64,000 nucleotides of DNA from Thalassobaculum fulvum (GCF_014652915.1 NZ_BMZS01000004.1:310001-374000); one strand, 5' to 3'; shown: positions 20,687 through 29,435, numbered from the stretch's first letter. Numbers and translations are program-made. Notes: generated by a model from the sequence alone, not told the origin.

Positions 20687-20854
20687 ATGGCGAAGCCTGC
20701 GACCGTTCTGATCAAGATGGTCAGCACCGCCGAGACCGGGTACTTCTATGTCACCAAGAAGAACCCGCGCACCAAGACCGAGAAGCTGGAGCTGCGCAAG
20801 TACGACCCGGTCGCGCGCAAGCACGTGCTGTTCAAGGAAGCCAAGATCAAGTAG
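20687..20854 (+). CDS. rpmG: 50S ribosomal protein L33
   Basis: Small 55-residue ribosomal protein of the large subunit. The product begins '[20 protein letters not shown]', has '[21 protein letters not shown]' and ends '[10 protein letters not shown]', the standard alphaproteobacterial L33 without the zinc-binding cysteines. A clear AAGGAG ribosome-binding site precedes the ATG. It is a single-gene unit with its own promoter (20629-20656) and a strong rho-independent terminator (20881-20912). The location next to pleD-divK is conserved in alphaproteobacteria such as Caulobacter. Confidence 0.96.
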   Translation: MAKPATVLIKMVSTAETGYFYVTKKNPRTKTEKLELRKYDPVARKHVLFKEAKIK

Positions 20855-20880
20855 TCAGGCCGACGCCGGATACTGGTTTG

Positions 20881-20912
20881 CGGGCCGCCCTCCGGGCGGC
20901 CCGTCGGTTTTT
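20881..20912 (+). terminator. rho-independent terminator of rpmG
   Basis: Perfect 10-bp GC stem CGGGCCGCCC / GGGCGGCCCG with a 3-base loop (TCC), then TCGG and six T. It lies 26 bases after the rpmG stop. The strand has no matching A-tract on the pleD side, so it is one-directional. Confidence 0.9.
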
Positions 20913-20969
20913 TGGACCAGTTGCTTCTTGGACCACCGGCGAGGCGAGCGGGACCGCGGACACCGCCTC

Positions 20970-22391
20970 TCAGAAGCCGGTCGCACCGCCGAAGGCTGCG
21001 GAATCGCCGTCGTCCGCCCCCGACGCCTGCTCGACCCGGTTGCGGCCGGCCCCCTTGGCCCGGTACAGCGCCCTGTCGGATCGCTGCATCAGCGCCTCCA
21101 CGGTGTCTTCGTCCGGCGGCGATCCGCGCATCGCACAGCCGATGCTCACCGTCACCGACAGTGCCCTGCCGTCGGGCAGCGCCATCGGCGTGTCGGCGAT
21201 GCGCTGGCGCAGCCGGTCGGCGATCCGCACCGCGAAGGTCTCGTGGGTGTCCGGCATGACGATGACGAACTCCTCGCCGCCCAGGCGCGCGACGGTATCG
21301 ACGTTGCGGACGTTGGTCCGCATCACCTCGGTGATGTGCTGCAGCGCCAGATCGCCGACGGCATGCCCGTAGGTGTCGTTGACCTGTTTGAAGTGGTCGA
21401 CGTCCAGCATCAGCACCGACAGGGGCTTCTGCCGGTTCGCGGTGTCCTGCATCAGCCGCCGCAGGTGGCTCAGCAGATAGCGGCGGTTGTACAGCCCGGT
21501 CAGGCTGTCGGTCAGGGCCAGCGACAGGCTCTGCTCGTAGTTCTCGCGCAGCAGCTCCTGGTAGCGCCGGCGCCGGATCTGCGTGCGCACGCGCGCCAGC
21601 AGCTCGTTGCGGTCGACCGGCTTCATCAGGTAGTCGTTGGCCCCGAGGTCCAGCGCCTTGGCCAGCCGGTCGGTCTGGTCCTCCTCGCCGACCATCAGGA
21701 TCGGCAGGTGCCGGGTCGCCTCGTGGGCCCGGAACTGCGACAGCAGGCGCAGCGCGTCGTCGTCCTCGAGGTTGAGGCTGCAGATCACCAGGTCGGGGTC
21801 CTCGTTGCTCGCCGCCTCGAAGCCGGCCCGACCGGAATCGACGCGGCTGACCTCGTCGTTGTCGACCGCCAGGCTCTCGATCATGTTGACCGCGTCGATC
21901 GTGTTGTCCTCGATCACCAGCAGGCGCGCCGAGGTGACGTCGAGCTCGGTCATCGCCCGCGGCGCCAGCATGCCGAGCTGGCTCGAGGTCTGCTCGCGCA
22001 GCCGCCACTCGTCCATCATCATCTTCAGGCGCAGCAGCGAGCGGACCCGGGCGAACAGCGCCGAATCGTGCACCGGCTTGGTCAGGAAATCGTCGGCCCC
22101 GGCCTCGATGCCGCGCACCCGGTCGGCCACGTCGCTCAACGCGGTGACCATGACGACCGGCAGGTGGGTGGTCCGCGGGTCCGCCTTGATCCGGCGGCAG
22201 ACCTCGAACCCGTCCATCACCGGCATCATCACGTCGAGCAGGACGATGTCGGGGTTCTCGCGCTCGATCACCTCGAGCGCTTCCGGCCCGTTGTTGGCGG
22301 TCAGGACCTCGAAGTACTCGCTGCTGAGCTTGGCCTCCAGCAACTTCACGTTCGGCAGAACGTCGTCGACGACGAGGACCCTTCCCGGCAT
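20970..22391 (-). CDS. pleD: PleD family response regulator / diguanylate cyclase
   Basis: Response regulator that makes c-di-GMP when phosphorylated; in Caulobacter it drives the swarmer-to-stalked transition. The 473-residue protein is REC-REC-GGDEF. The first REC has Asp53 and Lys105. The second REC (about 155-270) has Cys/Ser ('VICSLNLED') at the phosphoacceptor position, so it is an adaptor domain. The cyclase domain has 'GGEEF' (371-375) and an allosteric inhibition site 'RNVD' (362-365) five residues upstream. The start is 6 bases after the divK stop, so the two genes form an operon with divK first, as in Caulobacter. Confidence 0.95.
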   Translation of the reverse strand: MPGRVLVVDDVLPNVKLLEAKLSSEYFEVLTANNGPEALEVIERENPDIVLLDVMMPVMDGFEVCRRIKADPRTTHLPVVMVTALSDVADRVRGIEAGADDFLTKPVHDSALFARVRSLLRLKMMMDEWRLREQTSSQLGMLAPRAMTELDVTSARLLVIEDNTIDAVNMIESLAVDNDEVSRVDSGRAGFEAASNEDPDLVICSLNLEDDDALRLLSQFRAHEATRHLPILMVGEEDQTDRLAKALDLGANDYLMKPVDRNELLARVRTQIRRRRYQELLRENYEQSLSLALTDSLTGLYNRRYLLSHLRRLMQDTANRQKPLSVLMLDVDHFKQVNDTYGHAVGDLALQHITEVMRTNVRNVDTVARLGGEEFVIVMPDTHETFAVRIADRLRQRIADTPMALPDGRALSVTVSIGCAMRGSPPDEDTVEALMQRSDRALYRAKGAGRNRVEQASGADDGDSAAFGGATGF

Positions 22392-22397
22392 ATCCGG

Positions 22398-22808
22398 TTA
22401 CCCGAGGTACTTCTTGACCGTCTCGAGAAAATTGGTCACCGAAATCGGCTTCGCAATGTAGGCTTCGCATCCGCCTTCGCGGATCTTCTCCTCGTCGCCC
22501 TTCATGGCGAAGGCGGTGACCGCGATCACCGGTATCGACTTGAGGCGGTCGTCCTCCTTGATCCATTTGGTGACTTCCAGCCCGGAGACCTCCGGCAGCT
22601 GGATGTCCATCAGGATCAGATCGGGACGACTGTCGCGCGCGATTCGCAGCGCTTCCATCCCATCCCGGGTTCCGATGATGTTGTAGCCGTGGGCCTCCAG
22701 GAGGTCATGGAACAACTTCATGTTGAGCTCGTTGTCCTCGACGATCAGGACCGTCTTGGCCCCGCTGGCCGAATCGCCAGGCCCGCTGCCCGTCTCGACG
22801 GAGGTCAT
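22398..22808 (-). CDS. divK: single-domain response regulator DivK
   Basis: Cell-cycle response regulator that signals to DivJ, PleC and DivL in alphaproteobacteria. The product has a 16-20 residue polar N-terminal extension before the REC domain ('[20 protein letters not shown]'), phosphoacceptor Asp in '[13 protein letters not shown]' (about residue 68) and Lys in 'AYIAKPISV'. No output domain follows. ATG 22808 is preferred over GTG 22820 because CAGGGTGG lies 8 bases upstream of it. A candidate -10 and palindrome lie about 80 bases upstream. It is transcribed before pleD. Confidence 0.93.
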   Translation of the reverse strand: MTSVETGSGPGDSASGAKTVLIVEDNELNMKLFHDLLEAHGYNIIGTRDGMEALRIARDSRPDLILMDIQLPEVSGLEVTKWIKEDDRLKSIPVIAVTAFAMKGDEEKIREGGCEAYIAKPISVTNFLETVKKYLG

Positions 22809-22882
22809 GCGCTCATCCACCCTGTACCGTTATCGGGATATGATTGCGCCACAATCCGGCCCTCACGCAAGGTCTCCCGGTT

Positions 22883-22900
22883 GGACATGTCCGAAGTATA
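22883..22900 (-). promoter_or_regulatory. candidate divK -10 element with adjacent palindrome
   Basis: On the minus strand TATACT (22900-22895) is followed two bases later by the perfect 10-bp palindrome GGACATGTCC (22892-22883), which would cover the transcription start. No good -35 hexamer is found at 17 bases, suggesting dependence on an activator. Roles are inferred. Confidence 0.35.
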
Positions 22901-22937
22901 GACACTTAAGCCGGCGTATACCACTGACGAGGCTGCG

Positions 22938-23885
22938 TTGTCGAACTCACGCGACCGGCGCGGATCGCCGATCCGCATCGGGGTCGATCTGGGCGGGACC
23001 AAGATCGAAACCATTGCACTCGGGACGGATGGACAGGTGCTCGACCGACGCCGCGTCGGGACGCCGCGCGACGACTACCGGGCCACGGTCCGGGCGGTGG
23101 CCGCGCTGGTAACCGCCGTCGAACGCGACCTCGGCCTCGCCGGCCGGGTCGGGGTCGGCATTCCCGGCACCCTGTCGCGCGCCACCGGCCTGGTGAAGAA
23201 CGCCAACTCGACCTGGCTGAACGGCCGGCCGCTCGACCGCGACCTGTCGGCGGCGCTGGACCGGCCGGTCCGCCTGCAGAACGACGCCAACTGCTTCGCG
23301 GTCTCCGAGGCCTCCGACGGCGCCGCTGCCGGGGCCGCGGTGGTATTCGGCGTGATCCTCGGGACCGGGGTCGGCGCCGGCATCGTGATCGACGGCCGGC
23401 CGATCGACGGCCCGAACGGGATCGCCGGCGAATGGGGACACAACCCCCTGCCCTGGCCGGCCGACGACGAGCGCCCCGGGCCGGCCTGCTACTGCGGCCT
23501 GCACGGCTGCATCGAGACCTTCCTGTCGGGCCCCGGCTTCGCCGCCGGCTACCGAAGGGAGACCGGGCGCGACCTCGCGCCCCGCGAGCTGGCGGCGGCA
23601 GCGGCGGCCGGCGACGCGACCGCCGCCGGGCACCTCGGATCGTATGTCGACCGGCTGGCCCGCGGCCTCGCCCACGTCATCAACATCCTCGACCCCGACG
23701 TCATCGTGCTCGGCGGCGGGATGTCCAACCTGGAGGTCCTGTACCAGGCGGTCCCGGCCCGCTGGGGCCGCTACGTGTTCTCCGACCGGGTCGACACGCG
23801 GCTGGTGCCGCCGCGGCACGGTGATTCGTCCGGGGTCCGCGGGGCGGCATGGCTGTGGCGCCCGGAAGAGGCGCCGCCCGCATGA
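22938..23885 (+). CDS. ROK family sugar kinase (fructokinase/NagK-like)
   Basis: ATP-dependent hexose kinase of the ROK family, 315 residues. It has the phosphate loop '[10 protein letters not shown]', the catalytic Asp in 'LQNDANCFA', '[12 protein letters not shown]', and the zinc motif '[17 protein letters not shown]' preceded by '[11 protein letters not shown]', a combination typical of fructokinase/mannokinase Mak and related NagK proteins. The exact sugar is not certain. The start is TTG 22938 with GAGG upstream; no ATG is available in frame near it. The stop overlaps the dinB start (ATGA), an unexpected pairing of sugar kinase and DNA polymerase. Confidence 0.88.
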   Translation: MSNSRDRRGSPIRIGVDLGGTKIETIALGTDGQVLDRRRVGTPRDDYRATVRAVAALVTAVERDLGLAGRVGVGIPGTLSRATGLVKNANSTWLNGRPLDRDLSAALDRPVRLQNDANCFAVSEASDGAAAGAAVVFGVILGTGVGAGIVIDGRPIDGPNGIAGEWGHNPLPWPADDERPGPACYCGLHGCIETFLSGPGFAAGYRRETGRDLAPRELAAAAAAGDATAAGHLGSYVDRLARGLAHVINILDPDVIVLGGGMSNLEVLYQAVPARWGRYVFSDRVDTRLVPPRHGDSSGVRGAAWLWRPEEAPPA

Positions 23886-25222
23886 CCGTCCCGGCCGGAA
23901 GCGGGGCGCCGACGCTGTGCCGCGACTGTTTCGCCTGGGCACGGTCCCGGGCCCCGGTCGAGCGCTGTCCCCGCTGCGGATCGCGCCGGCTGGCGGCCCA
24001 CCCCGAGCTCGACCGGCTCAGCATCGCCCACCTGGACTGCGACGCCTTCTACGCCAGCGTCGAAAAGCGCGACGACCCGTCCCTGCTCGACCGGCCGGTG
24101 ATCGTCGGCGGCGGCAAGCGCGGGGTGGTCTCGGCGGCCTGCTACGTCGCCCGCGTCTACGGCGTGCGCTCGGCGATGCCGATGTTCAAGGCGCTCGACG
24201 CCTGTCCGCATGCCGTGGTCATCAAGCCGAACATGGAGAAGTACGCCGCCGCCGGCGCCGAGGTTCGGGCGCTGATGCGCGAGGTCACGCCGCTGGTCGA
24301 GCCGCTGTCGATCGACGAGGCGTTCCTCGACCTCTCCGGCACCGAGCGCCTGCACGGCGGGCCGCCGGCCGAGACCCTGGCGCGGCTGACCCGGCGCATC
24401 GAGGAGTCCGTCGGCGTCACCGCCTCGATCGGCCTCAGCTACAACAAGTTTCTCGCCAAGGTCGCCTCCGACCTGGACAAGCCGCGCGGCTTCTTCGTGA
24501 TCGGCGAGGCGGAGGTCGAGCAGTTCCTGGCCGAGCGCCCGGTCTCGATCATCTGGGGGGTGGGCAGAGCGCTGCACCGCACGCTGCTGGCCGACGGCAT
24601 CAGGACGGTCGGCGACCTGCAGCGGCTGGACGAACGCGACCTGATGCGGCGCTACGGCAGCATCGGGCAGCGGCTGGCCCGGTTCTCGCACGGCCGGGAC
24701 TCCCGGCGGGTCGAGCCGGGCTCGGTCATCAAGAGCGTGTCGTCGGAGACCACCTTCGACACCGACATCGGCGCCGTCGATGCCCTGCGCCCGTATCTGT
24801 GGCGGCTCAGCGAAGAAGTGTCCGGTCGCCTGAAACGCAAGGCGATCGCCGGCCATGTGGTGACGCTCAAGCTCAAGACCGCCGACTTCCGCCTGCACAC
24901 CCGGCAGCGCCGGCTGTCGTCGCCGACCCAGCTCGCCGACCGGATCTACCGGACGGCCGACGACCTCCTCGCCGGCGAGGCCGACGGCCGCAAGTTCCGC
25001 CTGATCGGGGTCGGCGTGTCCGAACTGAGCGGCGAGGCCTTCGCCGACCCGCCGGACCTGGCGGAGCCGGCGCTCGACCGCCGGCGGCGCGTCGAGGCGG
25101 CGATCGACGCGGTCCGGGCCAAGCTCGGCAGCGAGGCGATCGTGAAGGGACGCGGGCTGCGGGCCGGTACCCTCAAGCAGACCCCGTCGGAACGCGGCCG
25201 TCCGGACGACGACCCGACCTGA
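23882..25222 (+). CDS. dinB: DNA polymerase IV with N-terminal zinc-ribbon-like segment
   Basis: Y-family translesion polymerase of 446 residues. The catalytic acidic residues are in '[12 protein letters not shown]' and '[12 protein letters not shown]', followed by palm/thumb motifs ('[20 protein letters not shown]', '[12 protein letters not shown]') and the little-finger domain. Before the polymerase core there is a 45-residue extension with Cys13, Cys16, Cys29 and Cys32 ('LCRDC', 'CPRC'), which looks like a zinc ribbon; such a module occurs in some alphaproteobacterial DinB proteins. The 'QLxLF'-type C-terminal clamp motif is not evident. ATG 23882 overlaps the ROK kinase stop by 4 bases. 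No LexA box is evident because the gene has no free upstream region. Confidence 0.94.
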   Translation: MTVPAGSGAPTLCRDCFAWARSRAPVERCPRCGSRRLAAHPELDRLSIAHLDCDAFYASVEKRDDPSLLDRPVIVGGGKRGVVSAACYVARVYGVRSAMPMFKALDACPHAVVIKPNMEKYAAAGAEVRALMREVTPLVEPLSIDEAFLDLSGTERLHGGPPAETLARLTRRIEESVGVTASIGLSYNKFLAKVASDLDKPRGFFVIGEAEVEQFLAERPVSIIWGVGRALHRTLLADGIRTVGDLQRLDERDLMRRYGSIGQRLARFSHGRDSRRVEPGSVIKSVSSETTFDTDIGAVDALRPYLWRLSEEVSGRLKRKAIAGHVVTLKLKTADFRLHTRQRRLSSPTQLADRIYRTADDLLAGEADGRKFRLIGVGVSELSGEAFADPPDLAEPALDRRRRVEAAIDAVRAKLGSEAIVKGRGLRAGTLKQTPSERGRPDDDPT

Positions 25223-25234
25223 CGGCAACCGCTC

Positions 25235-26074
25235 TCAGCAGGCCTTCGCGTCCAGGGTCTCCAGCCGCTCCATCGTCAGCGCGACCCGGATGTCACCGTA
25301 GTCCAGCAGCATCCGGCGGGCGATTCCGTTGGCCAGCAGCTCGAGGGACATCTCGAAGTCCGGACGGCTCTCCGACTGGCCCGGCTTGAAGAACGCCAGC
25401 CGGATCGGCCAGTACTCGCCGGACAGCACCGGCAGGTCGAGCGGCGGTGCATCGGACTTCGGGGCACCGATCACCGCCGAGACCAGCGACCCCGGCTCGA
25501 CCTCGCTGCCGTCGAACACCTTGGCCCGAAAGAACCGCTTCCCGAGCTTGGCCTGCTCGATCAGACGCAGCGTGTGCTCGGTCGGCAGCAGGGTGTCGGC
25601 CTCCAGCAGGATCTCCTCCGGCCGCGGATCCGTGAACACCGCCTTCCCGCTTCCCGACCCGAGCGGGAGCGGCATGACCGCCCTGCCCCGGACGAGCTCG
25701 GCTCCGCCGCCGCGCTGGCGCTCCACGATGAACCGGTACAGGTCGCCGGTCTTCGCTTCCCACGTGGTGTAGCGCGAGGAGATCTCGTAGCCGTCGCCCG
25801 AGGTCCGCGAGAACGACATCAGGTAACGCTGCTCGATCGCCCAGCCGTCACAGTCGTCCCGCCACTCGAAGCCCATGCGGCCGCGCACGTCGATGATCTC
25901 GGACGACGACGCCGAGCGGGCCAGGGAAACCTTGTACAGGGCTCGGTGCGGCACGATCCCGGCAAACGGGGTCGCGGCCGCTGCCGACGACGCCGCAATG
26001 GGCACCGCGACAACCGGCGCCGCGAACACGGCAACGAGAGCCAGCAACGAAACGATCCCGCGGGTGACCCGCAT
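25235..26074 (-). CDS. eipB: EipB-like periplasmic cell-envelope integrity protein (DUF1849)
   Basis: Secreted envelope protein of the DUF1849 family; Brucella EipB is a periplasmic spiral-barrel protein needed for envelope integrity. The 279-residue product has an N-terminal signal peptide ending near Ala34, the family motifs 'HRALYKVSLA', 'GRMGFEWRDDCDGWAIEQRY', 'SSRYTTWEAKTGDLYRF' and 'LLPTEHTLRLIEQA'. Only two cysteines remain in the mature part, Cys75 and the last residue Cys279, matching the disulfide pair described in Brucella EipB. A strong GAGGAGGAACTC ribbon precedes the ATG. It converges on dinB with a 12-base gap. Confidence 0.88.
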   Translation of the reverse strand: MRVTRGIVSLLALVAVFAAPVVAVPIAASSAAAATPFAGIVPHRALYKVSLARSASSSEIIDVRGRMGFEWRDDCDGWAIEQRYLMSFSRTSGDGYEISSRYTTWEAKTGDLYRFIVERQRGGGAELVRGRAVMPLPLGSGSGKAVFTDPRPEEILLEADTLLPTEHTLRLIEQAKLGKRFFRAKVFDGSEVEPGSLVSAVIGAPKSDAPPLDLPVLSGEYWPIRLAFFKPGQSESRPDFEMSLELLANGIARRMLLDYGDIRVALTMERLETLDAKAC

Positions 26075-26154
26075 GAGTTCCTCCTCAATCGTCCAGACCC
26101 GACTATCGCACGCGGCGGGTCACTCGGCATCATCGGCCGGACGCCGGGTCCGGC

Positions 26155-26171
26155 CCGGCAAATCCTGCCGG
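26155..26171. promoter_or_regulatory. palindrome upstream of the sigma-54 promoter
   Basis: CCGGCA-AATCC-TGCCGG, about 105 bases upstream of the -24 element, with a related shorter CCGG-CAAGG-CCGG near 26250-26262. The distance fits an enhancer for a sigma-54 activator, but no such activator is encoded here. In this GC-rich setting chance matches are possible. Confidence 0.3.
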
Positions 26172-26273
26172 CTCGCCCCGGTCCGGGCCGGGGTGGGCCC
26201 GCGATTCCGGTGCGCGATGGCGAGGATCAGACTGAATTTCGGCGGATTTCCGGCAAGGCCGGCCCGCCCCGAC

Positions 26274-26289
26274 TGGCACGCCAGTTGCT
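26274..26289 (+). promoter_or_regulatory. sigma-54 (-24/-12) promoter of the diguanylate cyclase gene
   Basis: TGGCACG-CCAG-TTGCT, preceded by C, matches the RpoN consensus YTGGCACG-N4-TTGCW at every defined position and with the required GG/GC spacing. The predicted start is near 26300, giving a leader of about 23 bases with GGAGG at 26311-26315 before the ATG at 26323. Location and direction are exactly right for the downstream gene. Confidence 0.85.
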
Positions 26290-26322
26290 TGTACGTCGTC
26301 GACTCCCGATGGAGGACCGACG

Positions 26323-27066
26323 ATGGCGACCGAATCACGAATCCTTGCGGCCCCGCTCGACGGGACCAGTGCGCGCCTCTACGCCGAGGTCACCGGGCTG
26401 CTGGCGCGCTTCAACGCCGCCCTCCGCCCGCAGGATGCGGCCAACGAGGATCATCCGGTCCTCGGTCCCGACACCGCCGAGGCCGAGGCGGCATTGCGGA
26501 TCGCCCTGGTCGCGATGTCCGAGGCGCAGCGCCGCATCGAGCGGCAGGAAGCCCGGATCCGCGAACTCGAAAGCCTGTCCGTCACCGACGAGCTGACCGG
26601 CTTGCTCAACCGCCGGGGCTTCGACATGCATCTCGGCAAGGCACTCGCCCAGGCCCGTCGCGGCGAACGGCACGGCGCGGTCATGATGATCGACCTCGAC
26701 CGCTTCAAGCCGATCAACGACACCTACGGTCACGCCGCCGGCGACGGCTTCCTGCAGGCCGTGGCCGGCGTCCTGCTATCGGACGTGCGGGAGTGCGACG
26801 TGGTGGCCCGGCTGGGCGGCGACGAGTTCGCGGTGCTGATGACCGACCTGGACCCGGCGAGTTGCGGCTCGCGGGCCCGGGCCCTGACCGACCGCCTGAA
26901 CGACCACGTAGTCGACTGGCACGGGACCCTGCTCCCGATCTCCGCCAGCGTCGGCTTCGTCGAGTACGGCGCCGACGACACCGCGAGCGAGATCCTCGAG
27001 CGGGCCGACAAGCTGATGTACCTGCAGAAGAACGCCCGCCGCAGCCCCGACAGTCTCCCGAACTGA
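26323..27066 (+). CDS. diguanylate cyclase (GGDEF protein), sigma-54 dependent
   Basis: Soluble 247-residue c-di-GMP synthase. The N-terminal 85 residues are helical and end in a likely coiled coil ('AQRRIERQEARIRELESLS') that should dimerise two GGDEF domains; no sensor domain is recognised. The catalytic half has 'SVTDELTGLLNRRGF', 'MIDLDRFKPINDTYGH' and intact 'GGDEF' (165-169), with an inhibitory site 'RECD' (156-159) five residues before it. The ATG 26323 has GGAGG 7 bases upstream. With no input domain, activity may be set mostly by transcription from the perfect sigma-54 promoter, linking it to nitrogen, flagellar or other RpoN control. It converges on the SPOR gene. Confidence 0.93.
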   Translation: MATESRILAAPLDGTSARLYAEVTGLLARFNAALRPQDAANEDHPVLGPDTAEAEAALRIALVAMSEAQRRIERQEARIRELESLSVTDELTGLLNRRGFDMHLGKALAQARRGERHGAVMMIDLDRFKPINDTYGHAAGDGFLQAVAGVLLSDVRECDVVARLGGDEFAVLMTDLDPASCGSRARALTDRLNDHVVDWHGTLLPISASVGFVEYGADDTASEILERADKLMYLQKNARRSPDSLPN

Positions 27067-27100
27067 GGAAACCGGGCGGCCGAGCGGTGGACGGAAGGCC

Positions 27101-28075
27101 TCAGCGCGCGGCCTTCACGACCCAGGGCTGGCGGCCGTCGACCTGACCGAGACCGTCGCGAACCTGCCGGGCGGCCGACGGCGTCAGCGGCCCGATCGCC
27201 ACCCGATGCCACCGACCGCCGTCGACGGTCGCCGCCAGGATGGCCGGCTCACGGTCGGCGAACCGGGACGCCATGACCTTCGCCCGGTCGATGTCCCGGA
27301 ACGAGCCGATGACCACCCAGCGGTCGGCGTCGCCACCCGTCACGGAAACCTTCGGCGCCGCCGGAGCGATCGCCGCCGGAGCGATCGCCGCCGGGACCGC
27401 GGCGAGTTGCCCGGCCTTGGCGCCGGTCGGCGCGGCCGGCTTGGCGACCGGTCGCGGCGCCACGGCTGTCGCGGGCGTCGCCGAGGGGGCAGCCGAACGG
27501 GTAACCGACGGGGCAGCCGACGGAGCGGTCACCGACGGGACCGGCGCCGCCAGCGGCGCCACCTCGATGGTGCGCGACGGCACCAGCGTCGCCCACGAGC
27601 TGTCGGCGGCGACCGGAAGCGCCCGAGACTTCGGCGCCGGAACGATCTGGTCCTTGTCGACCACCACGCCCGCCATGGAGACCCGCGGCGGCGGGGCCAG
27701 GAACCGCGGCGCGATCGCGACCTGCCGGGTCTCCTCGACCGCGTCGGCCAGATTGAGGGCGCCCCGGGTCCGGTAGGAGTCGAGTTCGTCCTGGGTCATG
27801 CCGTCGTCGCGATCGCCGGGGTAGTAGGCCACGGTGACGGCGTTCGTCCGCCCCTCGCCGCCCGGCCCGACCTCGCGGCAGACCGGGTCGCCGAACACCG
27901 GGCGGGTCAGGGCGCAATCCTCCTCCATCGCGGCCGACAGCACGTGATCGCTCGTCGACTTGCCGGTCGTCAGATAGGAGATCCCGGAGAACGCGGTCGA
28001 GGCGATGGTGATCGGCAGCGGCAGGCATCCACCAAGGGCCAATGGCAGGAGCGCGACGGCGAGTTTGCGCTTCAT
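27101..28075 (-). CDS. SPOR-domain lipoprotein
   Basis: Putative outer-membrane or periplasmic lipoprotein that binds septal peptidoglycan. The 324-residue product has a signal peptide with lipobox 'LGGC' (Cys17), an N-terminal region with two further Cys ('EEDCALTRPVFGDPVCREVG'), a long Ala/Pro/Val/Ser-rich disordered linker (about 175-245) and a C-terminal SPOR domain ('DRWVVIGSFRDIDRAKVMAS', 'WHRVAIGPL'). SPOR domains bind glycan strands lacking stem peptides at division sites. The linker contains a 15-bp tandem repeat. GGGGGA precedes the ATG. The N-terminal half has no family I recognise. Confidence 0.85.
   Translation of the reverse strand: MKRKLAVALLPLALGGCLPLPITIASTAFSGISYLTTGKSTSDHVLSAAMEEDCALTRPVFGDPVCREVGPGGEGRTNAVTVAYYPGDRDDGMTQDELDSYRTRGALNLADAVEETRQVAIAPRFLAPPPRVSMAGVVVDKDQIVPAPKSRALPVAADSSWATLVPSRTIEVAPLAAPVPSVTAPSAAPSVTRSAAPSATPATAVAPRPVAKPAAPTGAKAGQLAAVPAAIAPAAIAPAAPKVSVTGGDADRWVVIGSFRDIDRAKVMASRFADREPAILAATVDGGRWHRVAIGPLTPSAARQVRDGLGQVDGRQPWVVKAAR
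27357..27394. repeat. 15-bp tandem repeat in SPOR-protein linker
   Basis: Two exact copies of GCCGCCGGAGCGATC and eight bases of a third (plus-strand reading), encoding repeated AIAPA units in the disordered linker. Length variation would keep the frame. Confidence 0.8.
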
Positions 28076-28238
28076 GTTGATTCCCCCGCTTGAATCAATC
28101 GTTTGTGGCGCGAATCGTCAGCCATTTCTCAGCATTTGGCAAATCTAATCTTTCAGCGTCAAAGCAGGCGCCCAGTACCCGCTTGAGGCGAACCGTGGTT
28201 TTGAATCCGTTTTCAACGACTTACCCGGATCGTGGTGG

Positions 28239-28266
28239 TTGCACCGGGGGACCGGTGGTGTATAGG
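28239..28266 (+). promoter_or_regulatory. possible promoter of rnd
   Basis: -35 TTGCAC at 28239-28244, 16-base spacer, -10 TATAGG at 28261-28266. The implied start near 28273 is almost at the rnd ATG (28275). The same bases also provide AGGGGGCGACC, a plausible ribosome-binding site if transcription starts further upstream, so the two readings compete. The rest of the 199-base gap (28076-28274) is the least GC-rich stretch nearby and must hold the SPOR gene promoter too. Confidence 0.4.
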
Positions 28267-28274
28267 GGGCGACC

Positions 28275-29435
28275 ATGACCCTAGTGACCGATACCGCCTC
28301 CCTCGCCGCGCTGTGCGACCGACTGGCCCGCGAGCGATTCGTCGCCGTCGACACCGAGTTCATGCGCGACAAGACCTACTATGCCAAGCTCTGCCTGGTG
28401 CAGCTGGCGGGCGCCGAGGAGGCCGTCGCCGTCGACACCCTGGCCCCCGGCCTGGACCTGGCGCCGCTGTACGGGCTGATGGCCGACCCCGGCGTCCTCA
28501 AGGTGTTCCACGCGGCGCGTCAGGACGTCGAGATCTTCGTCCACCAGGCAGACGCGGTCCCTGCCCCGCTGTTCGACACCCAGATCGCCGCCATGGTCTG
28601 CGGCTTCGGCGACGCCGTCAGCTACGACCGGCTGGTCCGCGGGCTGACCGGCGTGCGCCTGGACAAGACCTCGCGGTTCACGGACTGGAGCCACCGGCCG
28701 CTGACCCCGCGCCAGGTCGACTACGCGCTCGCCGACGTGATCCATCTGCGGCCCGCCTACGAACGCCTGCATCGCCGGCTGGAGAAGACCGGGCGGCTCG
28801 ACTGGCTGAGCGAGGAGATGGCGGTCCTGACCGACCCGGCGACCTATCGCGTCGCCCCGGACGATGCCTGGCGCCGCCTGAAGATCCGCAGCACCAAGCC
28901 GAAGTTCCTGACGGTGCTGCGCGAGCTGGCGGCGTGGCGGGAACGCGAGGCGCAGACCCGGGACGTGCCGCGCAACCGCATCCTGCGCGACGATGCGCTG
29001 GTCGACGTGGCGGCGCAGATGCCGCAGTCGCCGGACGAGCTGGCGCGGTCGCGCGCCTTCAACCGGGACTCCTCGAACGGCAAGACGGGGCGCGCCATCC
29101 TGGAAGCGGTCGAACGGGCGCTGTCGCTGCCGAAGGACCAGTGGCCGACGCTGCCCGAGCCGGCCGAGGCGCCGCAGGGGCGGCAGCCGGTGGCCGACCT
29201 GCTGCGGGTCCTGCTGAAGATCAAGTGCGAGGAGAGCGACGTCGCGCCCAAGCTGATCGCCAGCTCCGACGACCTGGACGCCATCGCCGCCAGCGACGAC
29301 GCCGACGTGCCGGCCCTCAAGGGGTGGCGCCGCGAGGTGTTCGGCGAGGCCGCGCTGGCGGTCAAGCACGGCCGCCTCGGCCTAGTCTACGACCCGGCCA
29401 AGGATCGGGTCACGCTGGTCGAAGTTCCCGGCTGA
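28275..29435 (+). CDS. rnd: ribonuclease D
   Basis: DEDDy-type 3'-to-5' exoribonuclease that trims tRNA and other stable RNA precursors. The 386-residue protein has the exonuclease motifs 'FVAVDTEFM' (Asp26, Glu28), 'VFHAARQDVEIF' and 'DYALADVIHL' (Tyr/Asp), followed by an HRDC domain at about 210-290 ('REREAQTRDVPRNRILRDDALVDVA' region) and a second HRDC-like C-terminal domain. Length is normal. It is convergent with ppx across a 37-base gap. Rnd next to the ppk-ppx unit is a usual neighbourhood in this order. Confidence 0.95.
   Translation: MTLVTDTASLAALCDRLARERFVAVDTEFMRDKTYYAKLCLVQLAGAEEAVAVDTLAPGLDLAPLYGLMADPGVLKVFHAARQDVEIFVHQADAVPAPLFDTQIAAMVCGFGDAVSYDRLVRGLTGVRLDKTSRFTDWSHRPLTPRQVDYALADVIHLRPAYERLHRRLEKTGRLDWLSEEMAVLTDPATYRVAPDDAWRRLKIRSTKPKFLTVLRELAAWREREAQTRDVPRNRILRDDALVDVAAQMPQSPDELARSRAFNRDSSNGKTGRAILEAVERALSLPKDQWPTLPEPAEAPQGRQPVADLLRVLLKIKCEESDVAPKLIASSDDLDAIAASDDADVPALKGWRREVFGEAALAVKHGRLGLVYDPAKDRVTLVEVPG

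Noticed and set aside
22895-22915. possible CtrA box (TTAA-N7-TTAA) upstream of divK
   Set aside because: Only one TTAA half is present; the second half reads TACT, so the match is too poor.
27470-27560. short degenerate repeats resembling a repeat array
   Set aside because: They are in-frame codons of the Ala/Pro/Ser/Val linker of the SPOR protein, with no unique spacers; not a CRISPR.
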